From Planctomycetota bacterium (GTDB lineage Bacteria; Planctomycetota; Phycisphaerae; WQYP01): a stretch of 49,082 bases of DNA. A model generated the notes under the pieces. The model was not told where the DNA came from, ran no database searches, and worked only from the letters and a program-made list of their open reading frames with translations. Location of the stretch: contig JAJZDN010000024.1 in assembly GCA_021805985.1 (NCBI GenBank), positions 1-49,082 on the forward strand, given 5' to 3'. This document shows positions 1 through 8,048 of the stretch, piece by piece. A program made the translations under genes and the position numbers. Within the stretch, counting starts at the first letter, position 1; every line of letters begins with the position of its first letter.

Positions 1-56
1 CACGAAGGCCACCGCGACAGCGACTTAAAAACGTCAGCTTCTTATGGAGTAACACT

Positions 57-236
57 ATGAAGCAAAAAAATAGAAAATCGGGCTTTACAAACCAGAAAAC
101 ATCTTGTAACGCTTCAGCTGCCACTCTTTCAAATGCCCCTTCTGAGATCCAAGCAACGGAAAGAGGTCCATCGGTGTGGTGTTCGCCCACCGCTCCGCAC
201 GCAAGAGATCTGGCTCGGAATTCGACCGGCCATTAG
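57..236 (+). pseudogene. Truncated prepilin-like leader (type II secretion pseudopilin or DUF1559-type N-terminus)
   Basis: A GGAG ribosome-binding site 7 nt upstream precedes an ATG at 57 that opens with MKQKNRKSGFT. This is the basic leader plus G-F-T processing site of planctomycete prepilin-type proteins. After the T, where a hydrophobic LVELLVV-type helix should follow, the reading frame runs into unrelated hydrophilic sequence and stops at TAG 234-236 (59 codons). The break coincides with the 3' end of the opposing lipoprotein gene (stop codon at 85-87). The sequence directly shows a good start site and an 11-residue match to the leader consensus. That it is the stump of a pseudopilin gene cut by a rearrangement is inference. 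A chance short ORF cannot be excluded. Confidence 0.4.
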
Positions 237-762
237 TGCGATGCACCGTGCGTGCCGCCGCGCCGCTACCGGTACGCTCCTTCGCCCTTTTTTTGCGCAC
301 GCATGATGGAATGGCGACTACCATTCTGAAGCTGTCCTCACGCGGAAGCGACTCAACCCAGTAGGAGGTGCGGTAGCGATCCAAAGGCTTCTGGGATACC
401 GCGTGCCAGTGAGGCGGCATCGCGATGCGGACCCTGCCTTGCTGGATTGTGGCCGACCAGAGGGAAGCGTGCAAGCGGCGGTACTCAAGTCTCTCCCAAA
501 TTTGTGGTGGAACGTTCATGACAAACGATTGAAGGGCCCAGAGTTTTGGAACGTCGCCGAATCTTTCCGAAAGAGAGCGGAAGTCATCGCGCAAAAAATC
601 TCCGGCAACCGAAGGGGATGGGCGCGACGGACTTCCATTCTGTCCCACCCGGCCCGCCGGCAGCCTCGCTGTAAGCGTGCATCCGCCGAGGCATACTCCC
701 ACCGAGGCGATTGACATCACCGCTAAGGCTCGTATTTTATGGTTCCTCCATACCACGATCAT
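85..762 (-). CDS. Putative lipoprotein encoded immediately downstream of an RHS gene
   Basis: The 225-residue protein has a short basic N-terminus, a hydrophobic stretch (about residues 11-26) and a lipobox-like LGGC with the cysteine near residue 28, so export and lipid anchoring are likely. The rest is hydrophilic and rich in R, S and P, and I do not recognise the family. The ATG overlaps the stop of the RHS ORF in an ATGA arrangement (759-762), which implies translational coupling. Genes directly after RHS C-termini often encode an immunity partner for the variable RHS tip. That role is possible here but rests only on position. The RHS gene itself is damaged, so the pair may be a relic. 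Confidence 0.5.
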   Translation of the reverse strand: MIVVWRNHKIRALAVMSIASVGVCLGGCTLTARLPAGRVGQNGSPSRPSPSVAGDFLRDDFRSLSERFGDVPKLWALQSFVMNVPPQIWERLEYRRLHASLWSATIQQGRVRIAMPPHWHAVSQKPLDRYRTSYWVESLPREDSFRMVVAIPSCVRKKRAKERTGSGAAARTVHRTNGRSNSEPDLLRAERWANTTPMDLFPLLGSQKGHLKEWQLKRYKMFSGL

Positions 763-3227
763 GGCCCTTCCACATTGACGTTGGTGATGTCCATATAGTT
801 AAAGTTGACGCCCTTCCCCTCGATAACGCTACCGGTGACGTACAACGTGAAGGGGTCGGCGCTGCAGTCACAGGTGAACTGCCCGCCCGTCGATGTCGGC
901 TCTCCGATCTTCCCAACGAGTCCCGTGACCGTGGCCTCAAAACGCTGAGTGGACGGCTGGTACGTGACAACCATGTCGGCATGGCACTTTTTCTTTCCGT
1001 AATCACCGGATTGGATCACGACGACCCCGTCGTGCTGCCTCTTCAGGTAGTCGTACCAATGTTTGATGGCCTCCTCAACAAACTTCTTACCAAACTTCTT
1101 GGATAGGGCCGCGATCGTGGGCTCTTCGTAAAGGTCTTCTACAATCGAAAGTGCGGCCTTTAGTAGCCCTACGGCGAGAAAAAACTCGATCTGGCCTAGC
1201 AATAGTACCCGACCGGAGAACAGCTCGGCACGAAGTAAGAGTGTCTTGCTGATACTGGCCTGCGTTCCCAAGCTCTCCAGCCTCCCCTCAATAAGCCGCG
1301 CTAGTTTCTGTAATCCAGCTTTGTCGAGGTACAGGCCTAGCAGTCCCAGTGGGTCCGGGGTAAGGCTCGGGAATCCCTCCACATACTCATACAAATTCAC
1401 GCCACCCGCGTATCCGATCGGGTCACGCTGTATCCACCTACCGAGAATCGGCGAATATGTCCGATTCCGCACGTAGTACAATTTCGCCTCGGGATTGAAT
1501 CTGTATCCGCAATAAATAATTTCGTTGGCACCGTAGCTGGATTGCACGTCATCATCGGTGAACCACACGCCATCTGTGCCGGGTCCGGTGAAGATCAGCG
1601 TATTGCCGTAGGCGTCACAATCATAGGCTTCCACAATGCTGCCGTTGGAATTGGTCAATGCCACAGCACGATACAGTAAATCCTGCAGCAGGTAATACGC
1701 CCCGGCGGGCAAATTCTGCGGCCCCAGTATCGTCACCGTGGTGAGTTGGATACACTCATCAATATATGTACCCCAGATATACTGGCGGATTGGGGCGTTG
1801 CTGGAGTTTCGTTCCTCCATGCACTGCCAGCCCTGCCAGATGTAATCGGTTGTGCCGTTGGGAATACTGCCAGTCAAGCCGCCGTTGAAGATTGTCTTCC
1901 TGACACGCCGATTCATGGCGTCATACGTTGCAATAATAAGGCCGTCCGATACACGGTTGACCTGAATCAATCTGTTGAGCGCGTCATAGGCGTAAATCAG
2001 GGTGCCGTCGTTTTTCAGGTTCCCATTGGACCCGCCGGTCTTGCCATCATATTGGAATGCAACGGCACTCCCGCCGGTCAATGTCCGTTGGGTAATTTCA
2101 TTGACGTAATTGTGGCTTCTCTGATCAGTGGATTGACTGCCACCCACGGGCGTGAATGTGCTTGTTTTCCAGTTGCCCAGACCATCGAGGTTATACGTCC
2201 TGCTCTGATCGGTATTGGGCAGTGTGATCGCCGCGGTGACGCTGCCACCGCCGGCAAGCTGATAGCCGCCGGTGCTGTTTAATGTGCCTCTCTGGTATTG
2301 CAACAGCCGATTCACACTGTCATAGCCCGGCGTGGGCGAGGCGACATTGCCGGTGCTGCTGACCGGTTGATACAGATTATCCCGCTCTTCGGTCTGCAAG
2401 GCTCTTTCATAGAACTTACCGCCCGTGCGGTCAAAAGCGGTGGTGTTGCCAACCAATGCCGTGGTATTGGCATAGCCGTTCTGTGCATTAAGCGTGCTGG
2501 ATAAATAGCGTTTGGTAATATTCCGCCCTGCGCCGTCATAACCCAGCCGGTCGCTGGTGTTATTACCCCATGGCGGATTGACGGGATTTGGGCTTTGCAC
2601 TGCGGAATTGGTTCTGGCGTTATTGAGATAACTCTGCGCAAGGCCGTTGGCCAGGGCGACTTCGGCGATTCTGCCCGGACCGTAGAACTGCCAAGTTGCA
2701 ATCACCGCACTGGTGGCCGCTTCGATAATCTGCTTTTTGCGGTACAGCACATCGTAGCCGCTGTTGACCAGGCGGTTGTTGGGATATTCAAACTGTGTGC
2801 CGGGAATGGAGGTAAACGTGGTATTTGTCACATAGCGACTGCCTGTACCTAATGTGACAGGCGATTCTTCGATACTGCGGCCCAGTGAATCATAGAAGCT
2901 TGTCACCTGCACCGTGCCGGCGCTGCTGATATCCTGATTCTGTGTGGGCCTGTTCAAGCCGTCGTACTGGAACGTCTGGCTGGTGGTGCCGCCGATGCCC
3001 GTAGCCGGGGTAATGGCGACATGGGTCTTTCGGCTCCCGAGCCTGTTTGGGAGGCTAGCGAGGCCGCGACGCTGGGCATGTTGGTTGCAGGCAAGAAGTG
3101 ACGGCGATCGCGACCCTGATGTAGACGGGTCGCAGAGCCGGAGCGACGCCGCCTGCGGCCGAGAGGACCGCGTCCCCCTGGGTTCGGCATCCAGTCGGCC
3201 ATCTGCGGTGTTATCGCTTCTCGCCAT
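759..3227 (-). CDS. RHS repeat-associated core protein, 3' fragment of an interrupted gene
   Basis: The translation shows many RHS/YD-type repeats (for example YDGLNRPT, YDSLGRS, YDALNRLI, YDAMNRRV). It then reaches the RHS core ending YGYRFNPE-like/YYVRNRTYSPILGRWIQRDPIG, followed by NLYEYVEG and PDPLGLLGL. After this conserved junction lies a variable C-terminal tip of about 190 residues with a cysteine-containing region (HADMVV, TCDCSAD), which I cannot assign to a toxin family. Real RHS homology begins near the residues RKTHVAITPATG (about position 3032). The first 65 or so residues from the ATG at 3227 are read out of an inserted 280-bp element and are not RHS-like. The gene therefore looks like the 3' part of a broken RHS gene. 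Whether it is still translated from an internal start is unknown. Confidence 0.75.
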   Translation of the reverse strand: MARSDNTADGRLDAEPRGTRSSRPQAASLRLCDPSTSGSRSPSLLACNQHAQRRGLASLPNRLGSRKTHVAITPATGIGGTTSQTFQYDGLNRPTQNQDISSAGTVQVTSFYDSLGRSIEESPVTLGTGSRYVTNTTFTSIPGTQFEYPNNRLVNSGYDVLYRKKQIIEAATSAVIATWQFYGPGRIAEVALANGLAQSYLNNARTNSAVQSPNPVNPPWGNNTSDRLGYDGAGRNITKRYLSSTLNAQNGYANTTALVGNTTAFDRTGGKFYERALQTEERDNLYQPVSSTGNVASPTPGYDSVNRLLQYQRGTLNSTGGYQLAGGGSVTAAITLPNTDQSRTYNLDGLGNWKTSTFTPVGGSQSTDQRSHNYVNEITQRTLTGGSAVAFQYDGKTGGSNGNLKNDGTLIYAYDALNRLIQVNRVSDGLIIATYDAMNRRVRKTIFNGGLTGSIPNGTTDYIWQGWQCMEERNSSNAPIRQYIWGTYIDECIQLTTVTILGPQNLPAGAYYLLQDLLYRAVALTNSNGSIVEAYDCDAYGNTLIFTGPGTDGVWFTDDDVQSSYGANEIIYCGYRFNPEAKLYYVRNRTYSPILGRWIQRDPIGYAGGVNLYEYVEGFPSLTPDPLGLLGLYLDKAGLQKLARLIEGRLESLGTQASISKTLLLRAELFSGRVLLLGQIEFFLAVGLLKAALSIVEDLYEEPTIAALSKKFGKKFVEEAIKHWYDYLKRQHDGVVVIQSGDYGKKKCHADMVVTYQPSTQRFEATVTGLVGKIGEPTSTGGQFTCDCSADPFTLYVTGSVIEGKGVNFNYMDITNVNVEGP

Positions 3228-3319
3228 ATTTACGTCTCAATATTGCTCGTCGCTCTGCCTTGCATCTGGCCGACTGGATGCCGGACGCGGCTCTCGCTAG
3301 CCTCCCAAGCAGGCTCCCG
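3032..3319. mobile_element. 280-bp non-coding inverted-repeat element (MITE/REP-like) inserted in the RHS gene
   Basis: Near-identical 24-bp inverted termini occur at about 3039-3062 and 3293-3316, beginning GAGCCTG and ending GGAGGCTAGCGAG, with one mismatch. The 8-bp sequence GGCTCCCG occurs as a direct repeat at 3032-3039 and 3312-3319, as expected of a target duplication. Inside is a perfect 7-bp hairpin (GCGACCC/GGGTCGC) and a second inverted pair, GGCATCCAGTCGGCC at 3186-3200 and its complement at 3268-3282. There is no transposase. RHS coding sequence is recognisable on both sides, and the upstream RHS frame ends at a TAG (3297-3299) inside the element. The repeat offset is 280 bp, not a multiple of three. 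Both RHS fragments nevertheless lie in the same frame, so precise excision alone would leave a frameshift. Confidence 0.7.
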
Positions 3320-3545
3320 CATCCCAAGTGTTGGAGAACACCGAACCATTTTCATCGGTGTATGTTACCACATCATTGGCAAAATCATAAACAAATTCTC
3401 GGCTTGATCCACCCTGATAGGTTTCACTGATCTTACGATCCAGCGTATCAAACGCCCAGATGGTTGTGCCGCCCCGGGGCCGCCTTCCGGCCAAACGACC
3501 AGAATCGTAAGGCCCATGGCCGACAGAAGGTATGCAACCAGAGAC
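3297..3545 (-). pseudogene. RHS gene, 5' fragment upstream of the inserted element
   Basis: The minus-strand frame ending at 3297 contains RHS-type sequence: GGTTIWAFDTLDRKISETY, then FVYDFANDVVTYTDENGS and SNTWDA. It breaks off where the 280-bp element begins. Further 5' there is only weak RHS-like sequence (YDSGRLA near 3525-3540), and the ORF then becomes non-RHS toward the tRNA. The long N-terminal RHS region is therefore missing, and the gene is truncated at both the inserted element and its 5' side. The ORF formally opens at 3716, but no RHS signal is visible there, so I annotate only the recognisable part. Confidence 0.6.
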
Positions 3546-3728
3546 ACAAATTCCCGCCCACGTCACGCACTTCGCAAGCACCCAAACGACCGAAACGGTC
3601 GGACGGGAGTATAGATTACCGCCCCGCGGGTCAAGAAAAAAATAGAAAGTTTGTTTCGGTTTTTCCGGTGGCCGGGTGGGGGTGAATCCGCAATTGCGTC
3701 GTTCGTTGACGGCCACATTGATGGCTAC

Positions 3729-3757
3729 TTTTCACAGCATGATTCTTCGCGTATAAT
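3729..3757 (+). promoter_or_regulatory. Candidate sigma-70 promoter of tRNA-Leu
   Basis: A perfect -10 TATAAT at 3752-3757 lies 15 nt before the tRNA. A weak -35 (TTTTCA at 3729-3734) sits 17 nt upstream of it, and TTCACA at 3731 with a 15-nt spacer is the alternative. Confidence 0.5.
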
Positions 3758-3772
3758 TCCAGCCACTGAATC

Positions 3773-3856
3773 GCCGGAGTGGCGGAACTGGCAGACGCGC
3801 CGGACTCAAAATCCGGTTCTCGCAAGAGAGTGTGGGTTCGATTCCCTCCTCCGGCA
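3773..3856 (+). tRNA. tRNA-Leu (anticodon CAA)
   Basis: The 84-nt gene folds as a class II tRNA. The acceptor stem is GCCGGAG/CTCCGGC (3773-3779 with 3849-3855) and the discriminator is A3856. The anticodon stem is CCGGA/TCCGG with loop CTCAAAA, giving anticodon CAA for UUG codons. The long variable arm has stem TCTC/GAGA around GCAA, and the T-arm GTGGG-TTCGATT-CCCTC has one T-T mismatch. The long variable arm and A73 agree with a leucine tRNA. CCA is not encoded. Confidence 0.95.
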
Positions 3857-4129
3857 TCCGCAGTAAAATCAATGCTTTCCCGCATCAAGTGCGACGGGGC
3901 GAAACGCATCGTTTCAGGACATCCAGCTTCCGCGACTAACTCAACGCTACCGCATTGAGCCAAAGACATTCATTATGATTAAACACAAAATGCTGTCTAA
4001 AACACATAGCGGTGCCACGGTTGGATGCCAAACGCGTTCATGGAAAAAGTCCACGTCCCGGCCGGGCGCGCGGGGCATTTCAGGGCCGCCCTGTGAGATG
4101 CTTATTATCCGGGCATGCGCCTGGAGTTA

Positions 4130-5281
4130 TTAATGAGGGACGTCCTCCACCCGGCGCTCAAGGCGGGGGCCTAGGCGGGTGGCCAATTCGTAGCCGATGG
4201 TGTTGCACGTCGCTGCCAGATGGTCCATACTGATGGGGGAAAGTGGATCGTCAGAAATGATGCTTACATAGTCGCCCACTTGGCTGTCGCTATCGGTTAA
4301 ATCAATCAGGGTCTGGTCCATACTCACCCGCCCCACTACCGGCAGCTTCTTTTCACCCAATAGTACAAAAGATCGATTGGACAGTTCGCGCGGATAACCG
4401 TCGGCGTATCCCACCGGCACCACGCCTACGCGGCTGATTCGGGCGGTGGTAAATGTGTGGCCATAGCCCACCCCCGTTCCGGTGGCACAAGGATGAATCG
4501 CGGTAATCGGGGCGGTTAGCCGGGCAATAGGAGTTATGGCGGCGACCGGTGCCGCCAATGACGGCTGCAATCCATACAATGCGATCCCCAATCGCACCAT
4601 ATCCAGAGCGTTCAAGCCATCGTGCCAGGCACCGCCGGAATTATGGGCATGCAAAATTAATTGCGGATCGCAGTTTTTTTCCGCGGCTGTCGCCCGGATG
4701 AATTCATTAAGTTGCAGCGCATTAGCACTATGACCCGGCTGATCCGCATGGGAGAAGTGCATAAATATGCCCTCCAGGCGTATCGCGGATAAAGCTCGCA
4801 CGTGTTGAATTAATGTCGGCAGTTCCTGCAACGATACCCCTTGCCGGGTTAAGCCGGTATCAACCTGAACATGCACGGCCAGGGGACCATCGCGCCCCAT
4901 GGCAAGCAGATGAGAACTTAAATACGAGGCGGATTGCGCATCGGTTACAGTAAGCCGCACGCGGCCTGAAGCTAGAACGCGCATCACATGTGGCGGCAAA
5001 TCAGAAGATTCGGGTGTTATAACCAACGGGGCTAAAACCAAAATCGGCAAGTTCGCATCCAGGGCAACCACATGGATTGCTTCCTCAAGCGAATACACAC
5101 ACAACCAGGATATGCCGGCCGCCGGCAGCAGGGGAACAATGTGTTGCAACCCGTGGCCGTACGCATTGGCTTTTACAGTGGCACCAAGCAGCACATGGCC
5201 GGGCAGGCGGGATCTAAACGCCTGCACATTGCTGCGTAAGCGGGCAGCGGAAATTTCCAACATTCCATTCTGGGCTATCAT
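4130..5281 (-). CDS. alr: Alanine racemase
   Basis: PLP-dependent racemase that interconverts L- and D-alanine for peptidoglycan. The 383-residue length is usual for the family. The PLP lysine is K37 in the motif VKANAYGHG, and the second catalytic base is the tyrosine of GVGYGHTF (about residue 273). The C-terminal beta-domain shows GRVSMDQTLIDLT and the terminal GYELATRLGPR. The start codon overlaps the stop of the upstream tsaC-like gene by 4 bp (ATGA at 5278-5281), so the two are probably translationally coupled. Met7 is an alternative start. It is the last gene of a minus-strand run rpe-fabI-tsaC-alr. Confidence 0.95.
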   Translation of the reverse strand: MIAQNGMLEISAARLRSNVQAFRSRLPGHVLLGATVKANAYGHGLQHIVPLLPAAGISWLCVYSLEEAIHVVALDANLPILVLAPLVITPESSDLPPHVMRVLASGRVRLTVTDAQSASYLSSHLLAMGRDGPLAVHVQVDTGLTRQGVSLQELPTLIQHVRALSAIRLEGIFMHFSHADQPGHSANALQLNEFIRATAAEKNCDPQLILHAHNSGGAWHDGLNALDMVRLGIALYGLQPSLAAPVAAITPIARLTAPITAIHPCATGTGVGYGHTFTTARISRVGVVPVGYADGYPRELSNRSFVLLGEKKLPVVGRVSMDQTLIDLTDSDSQVGDYVSIISDDPLSPISMDHLAATCNTIGYELATRLGPRLERRVEDVPH

Positions 5282-6303
5282 AGAGGCAGTTCTTTCGTGG
5301 CACGGCGCAAACGGTCTTCAATGGCCGCCCATACGCCAAAATTATTTTCCGGGCATTGTATCAGCAGCACATCACAGTCGGCGGCGTCCAATTCGCGCAG
5401 GGCACCATACAAGGCTCTGGCACATGCTTGCTCAACGGCAGGCAATATAAGTATTTTCGCCATCCCCGCTGGAACGGCAAAACCTTCCAAGCATAGCATT
5501 CCGATGCGCTGATTTCGCAGGGTTAGCAAATAGGCGTTTAATCCTGGCTGATCCGAGGCGTAAAAGCGATACGCCACGGTCCGCGGGGCATAATGACTTT
5601 CCAATTGCCCCGGACTCTTCAACGGCTCATTGGCGGAATTTCCGGCGTACTTGGCCGCCACGGTGACTTGCACGGAAAATCCGGCATCGGTAAGACATTG
5701 GGCCAGCATGGCCTGTGTAACGGCCCCCGGACGCAGTATCACCGGGGAACTTCCGGTAACGTCCACCACCGTGGATTCCAAACCGACCTTGCATAGGCCG
5801 CCATCTAGAATCAATGCAATACGTCCGGCCAGTTCGTCAAGGACATGCTGTGCCGTGGTAGGTGAGGTGTGACCCGAACAGTTTGCACTCGGTGCAGCAA
5901 TGGGCCGGCCGGCTGCCTGTAATAGCGCTTGGGCAACGGGATTATTGGGGCAACGGATAGCCACGGTAGTTTTCCCCGCGGAGACAGCCGGGCATATCTG
6001 GTCATTACGCTGCAAAACCAGCGTTAAGGGGCCTGGCCAGAATGCTTGCGCCAGGACCGCCGCTATGGCGGGAAACTCGGATGTATAGTCGCGAGCTGCT
6101 GACACATCCGGCACGTGTACAATCAGCGGATTATTGCCGGGGCGGCCCTTAACCTGATAAATTCGTTCAATGGCCGATGCGTTGCCTGCATCGCCACCTA
6201 AGCCATAAACCGTTTCCGTGGGAAAGGCGACAAGCTCTCCGCGACGGATTAAATCAGCGGCTTCCTGCAGGCCGAAATCAGCGGGTTCAATGCGGGTCAG
6301 CAC
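5278..6303 (-). CDS. tsaC: L-threonylcarbamoyladenylate synthase (Sua5/YwlC type, two-domain)
   Basis: Makes threonylcarbamoyl-AMP from threonine, bicarbonate and ATP, the first step of the t6A37 modification of ANN-decoding tRNAs. The N-terminal YrdC domain (about residues 10-200) has FPTETVYGLGGDA, the KGRPGNNPLIVH motif, TVAIRCPN and APSANCSGH. The C-terminal Sua5 domain follows the linker motif SPGQLESHYAP. At 341 residues it is of Sua5 rather than short TsaC length. The start is a GTG at 6303 with only a weak upstream AAGAA. It overlaps alr by 4 bp and lies 58 bp after fabI. Confidence 0.93.
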   Translation of the reverse strand: MLTRIEPADFGLQEAADLIRRGELVAFPTETVYGLGGDAGNASAIERIYQVKGRPGNNPLIVHVPDVSAARDYTSEFPAIAAVLAQAFWPGPLTLVLQRNDQICPAVSAGKTTVAIRCPNNPVAQALLQAAGRPIAAPSANCSGHTSPTTAQHVLDELAGRIALILDGGLCKVGLESTVVDVTGSSPVILRPGAVTQAMLAQCLTDAGFSVQVTVAAKYAGNSANEPLKSPGQLESHYAPRTVAYRFYASDQPGLNAYLLTLRNQRIGMLCLEGFAVPAGMAKILILPAVEQACARALYGALRELDAADCDVLLIQCPENNFGVWAAIEDRLRRATKELPL

Positions 6304-6361
6304 GGCAGAAATTCTTTACGTGGAATATTAAAATGGCCAACGGGCCGCGGACCATGCCGCG

Positions 6362-7144
6362 TTACCACCCGACAATGTTATATCCGCCATCGACATAAAG
6401 GGTTTCTCCGGTAACCCCGGAGGATAATTCGGAACAAAGATATAGTGCGGTTTTGCCCACATGCGCCGCCGCATCATCTGCATTCCATGGCAACGGAGAT
6501 TTTTCAGTGTAATGGGCCATCATTTTATCAATATCGCCAATGCCCCGAGCCGCCATGGTTTTAATGGCTCCCGCGCTAATGGCGTTGACACGAATATGTT
6601 TTTCGTGCCGGCTCATCTCCGCCGCCAGATAGCGCACCGTACACTCCAGAGCCGCTTTGGCAACGGCCATGACATTGTACATAGGTATATATTTCTCCGC
6701 GCCCAGATAGCTCATGGTGATAATGGAGCCATTGGGGTTCATCAGTGGCTGCGCTTCGCGGGCCATGGCTAAAAGGGAATACGCACTTATATCCAGAGCC
6801 ATTTTCCAGGCCTCACGGGTGGTTTGCAGAAAAGGATTGTGCAACGACTCGGCCGGGGCAAAGGCCAGAGAGTGCACAAGAATATCAAACGTGCCGAACG
6901 CTTCACCGGCCTGCTGAAAAGCAGATTTAATATCTTCATCTTTGCTGACATCACACGGAGCGAGAACTTTAGGGGAAAAGCGTTCAACGGCTTTGACGAC
7001 CCGGCGGTGAATTTTTTCGCCAGGCAGATACGAAAATCCCAATTCACAACCCGCCTTATGGAGTTCTTCGGCAATGTGCCAACCGATGGAATATTCATTG
7101 AGCACGCCAAAAATAAAAGCTTTTTTTCCCGCCAGCATGGACAT
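6362..7144 (-). CDS. fabI: Enoyl-[acyl-carrier-protein] reductase (NADH), FabI type
   Basis: Catalyses the last reduction of each fatty-acid elongation cycle. This is a 260-residue short-chain dehydrogenase of divergent FabI type. The N-terminal nucleotide motif is KKAFIFGVLNEYSIGW. The active-site Tyr146, Tyr156 and Lys163 lie in SYLGAEKYIPMYNVMAVAK, at the positions expected from the E. coli enzyme. The C-terminus VTGETLYVDGGYNI is typical. An AAAGGG Shine-Dalgarno lies 9 nt before the ATG. It lies between rpe (48 bp upstream) and tsaC (58 bp downstream), probably in one transcript. Confidence 0.95.
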   Translation of the reverse strand: MSMLAGKKAFIFGVLNEYSIGWHIAEELHKAGCELGFSYLPGEKIHRRVVKAVERFSPKVLAPCDVSKDEDIKSAFQQAGEAFGTFDILVHSLAFAPAESLHNPFLQTTREAWKMALDISAYSLLAMAREAQPLMNPNGSIITMSYLGAEKYIPMYNVMAVAKAALECTVRYLAAEMSRHEKHIRVNAISAGAIKTMAARGIGDIDKMMAHYTEKSPLPWNADDAAAHVGKTALYLCSELSSGVTGETLYVDGGYNIVGW

Positions 7145-7192
7145 CGTATAACACCCTTTATCTGAAAGTTTTTCCGCCGAATTTAAAGACTA

Positions 7193-7882
7193 TTAACGCG
7201 GGTAATCACCGCGTAACAATTGAATCGTCGAGGCGCGGTGAGAAGCGCGGAACACGGCCGCCCCCGCCACCAGCACGTCCGCACCAGCTTCCAGGGCGTC
7301 ATGCGCGGTGCGTATGCCAATACCGCCATCAATCGACAGCCGCTGACGCGGTTCCAGCTCATTACGTAGTGAGCGGACCTTATTGAGCACTTCAGGCATG
7401 AAGCTCTGGCCGGTAAAGCCTGGATGCACGCTCATCACCAACACCAGATCTACCTGATTAAGGACCGCCTTGATCGCTTCAGGCGGGGTTTCAGGGTTGA
7501 GGGAAATACCCGCCGTCGCCCCCAGATCATGAATCCGTTTTATTAAATCCACCGCCCCGAAACGCGTGAGTCCCGGCGCTTCAATGTGAAATGTAATATG
7601 GCCGGCTCCCGCTTCAATAAATGACTTAACAAAATCCTGTGGATCGGTCACCATCAGATGCACGTCCTGCATAAGATGACACGCCCGCGCCAAAGCCAGA
7701 ACAATATCCGGCCCCATCGTCAAATTGGGGACAAAGTGGCCATCCATTACATCCACATGCAGAAGATCGGCACCGGCACGTTCAATATCGGCGGCTTCTT
7801 CGGCCAGACGCCCAAAGTCAGCCGCCAGAATGGAAGGCGCTACCAGAGGCAAGTGCGGCGGACGCAAAAACACGCTGTTCAT
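7193..7882 (-). CDS. rpe: Ribulose-phosphate 3-epimerase
   Basis: Interconverts ribulose-5-phosphate and xylulose-5-phosphate in the pentose phosphate pathway. The TIM-barrel sequence has SILAADFGRLAEE, the metal/catalytic signature LLHVDVMDGHFVPN, HLMV, MSVHPGFTGQSF and the phosphate-binding IDGGIG followed by GADVLVAGAAVF. The length, 229 residues, is normal for Rpe. It is followed after 48 bp by fabI on the same strand and preceded by pgk. Confidence 0.95.
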   Translation of the reverse strand: MNSVFLRPPHLPLVAPSILAADFGRLAEEAADIERAGADLLHVDVMDGHFVPNLTMGPDIVLALARACHLMQDVHLMVTDPQDFVKSFIEAGAGHITFHIEAPGLTRFGAVDLIKRIHDLGATAGISLNPETPPEAIKAVLNQVDLVLVMSVHPGFTGQSFMPEVLNKVRSLRNELEPRQRLSIDGGIGIRTAHDALEAGADVLVAGAAVFRASHRASTIQLLRGDYPR

Positions 7883-8048
7883 TCTTCAGGCATCCCAATG
7901 TTGCCAACAAAAAACGCTTGATCGAAGCGGCTCAGTTAAACAATCTTGTTCGCACGATCCGCTTTTCTCTACTTAGGGCATCACACGGAACCTTTCCGCG
8001 GCGCTAGTGCGCGAAAAGGGCCCACTTCCCTGTTCAATCCTTATTGAA

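Noticed and set aside
2944-3300. A 118-codon plus-strand ORF through the RHS insert
   Set aside because: It is antisense to RHS sequence and crosses an inverted-repeat element. It has no family features and no ribosome site.
3773-3856. tRNA-Leu as the attachment site of a genomic island
   Set aside because: The accessory RHS segment lies on the 5' side of the tRNA. No repeat of the tRNA 3' end and no integrase were found.
3651-3866. Plus-strand ORF spanning the tRNA
   Set aside because: It reads straight through tRNA-Leu, which folds completely; it is not a protein gene.
7985-8040. Hairpin CCTTTCCGCG/CGCGAAAAGG as a pgk terminator
   Set aside because: One mismatch and no T-tract on the pgk strand; too weak to annotate.
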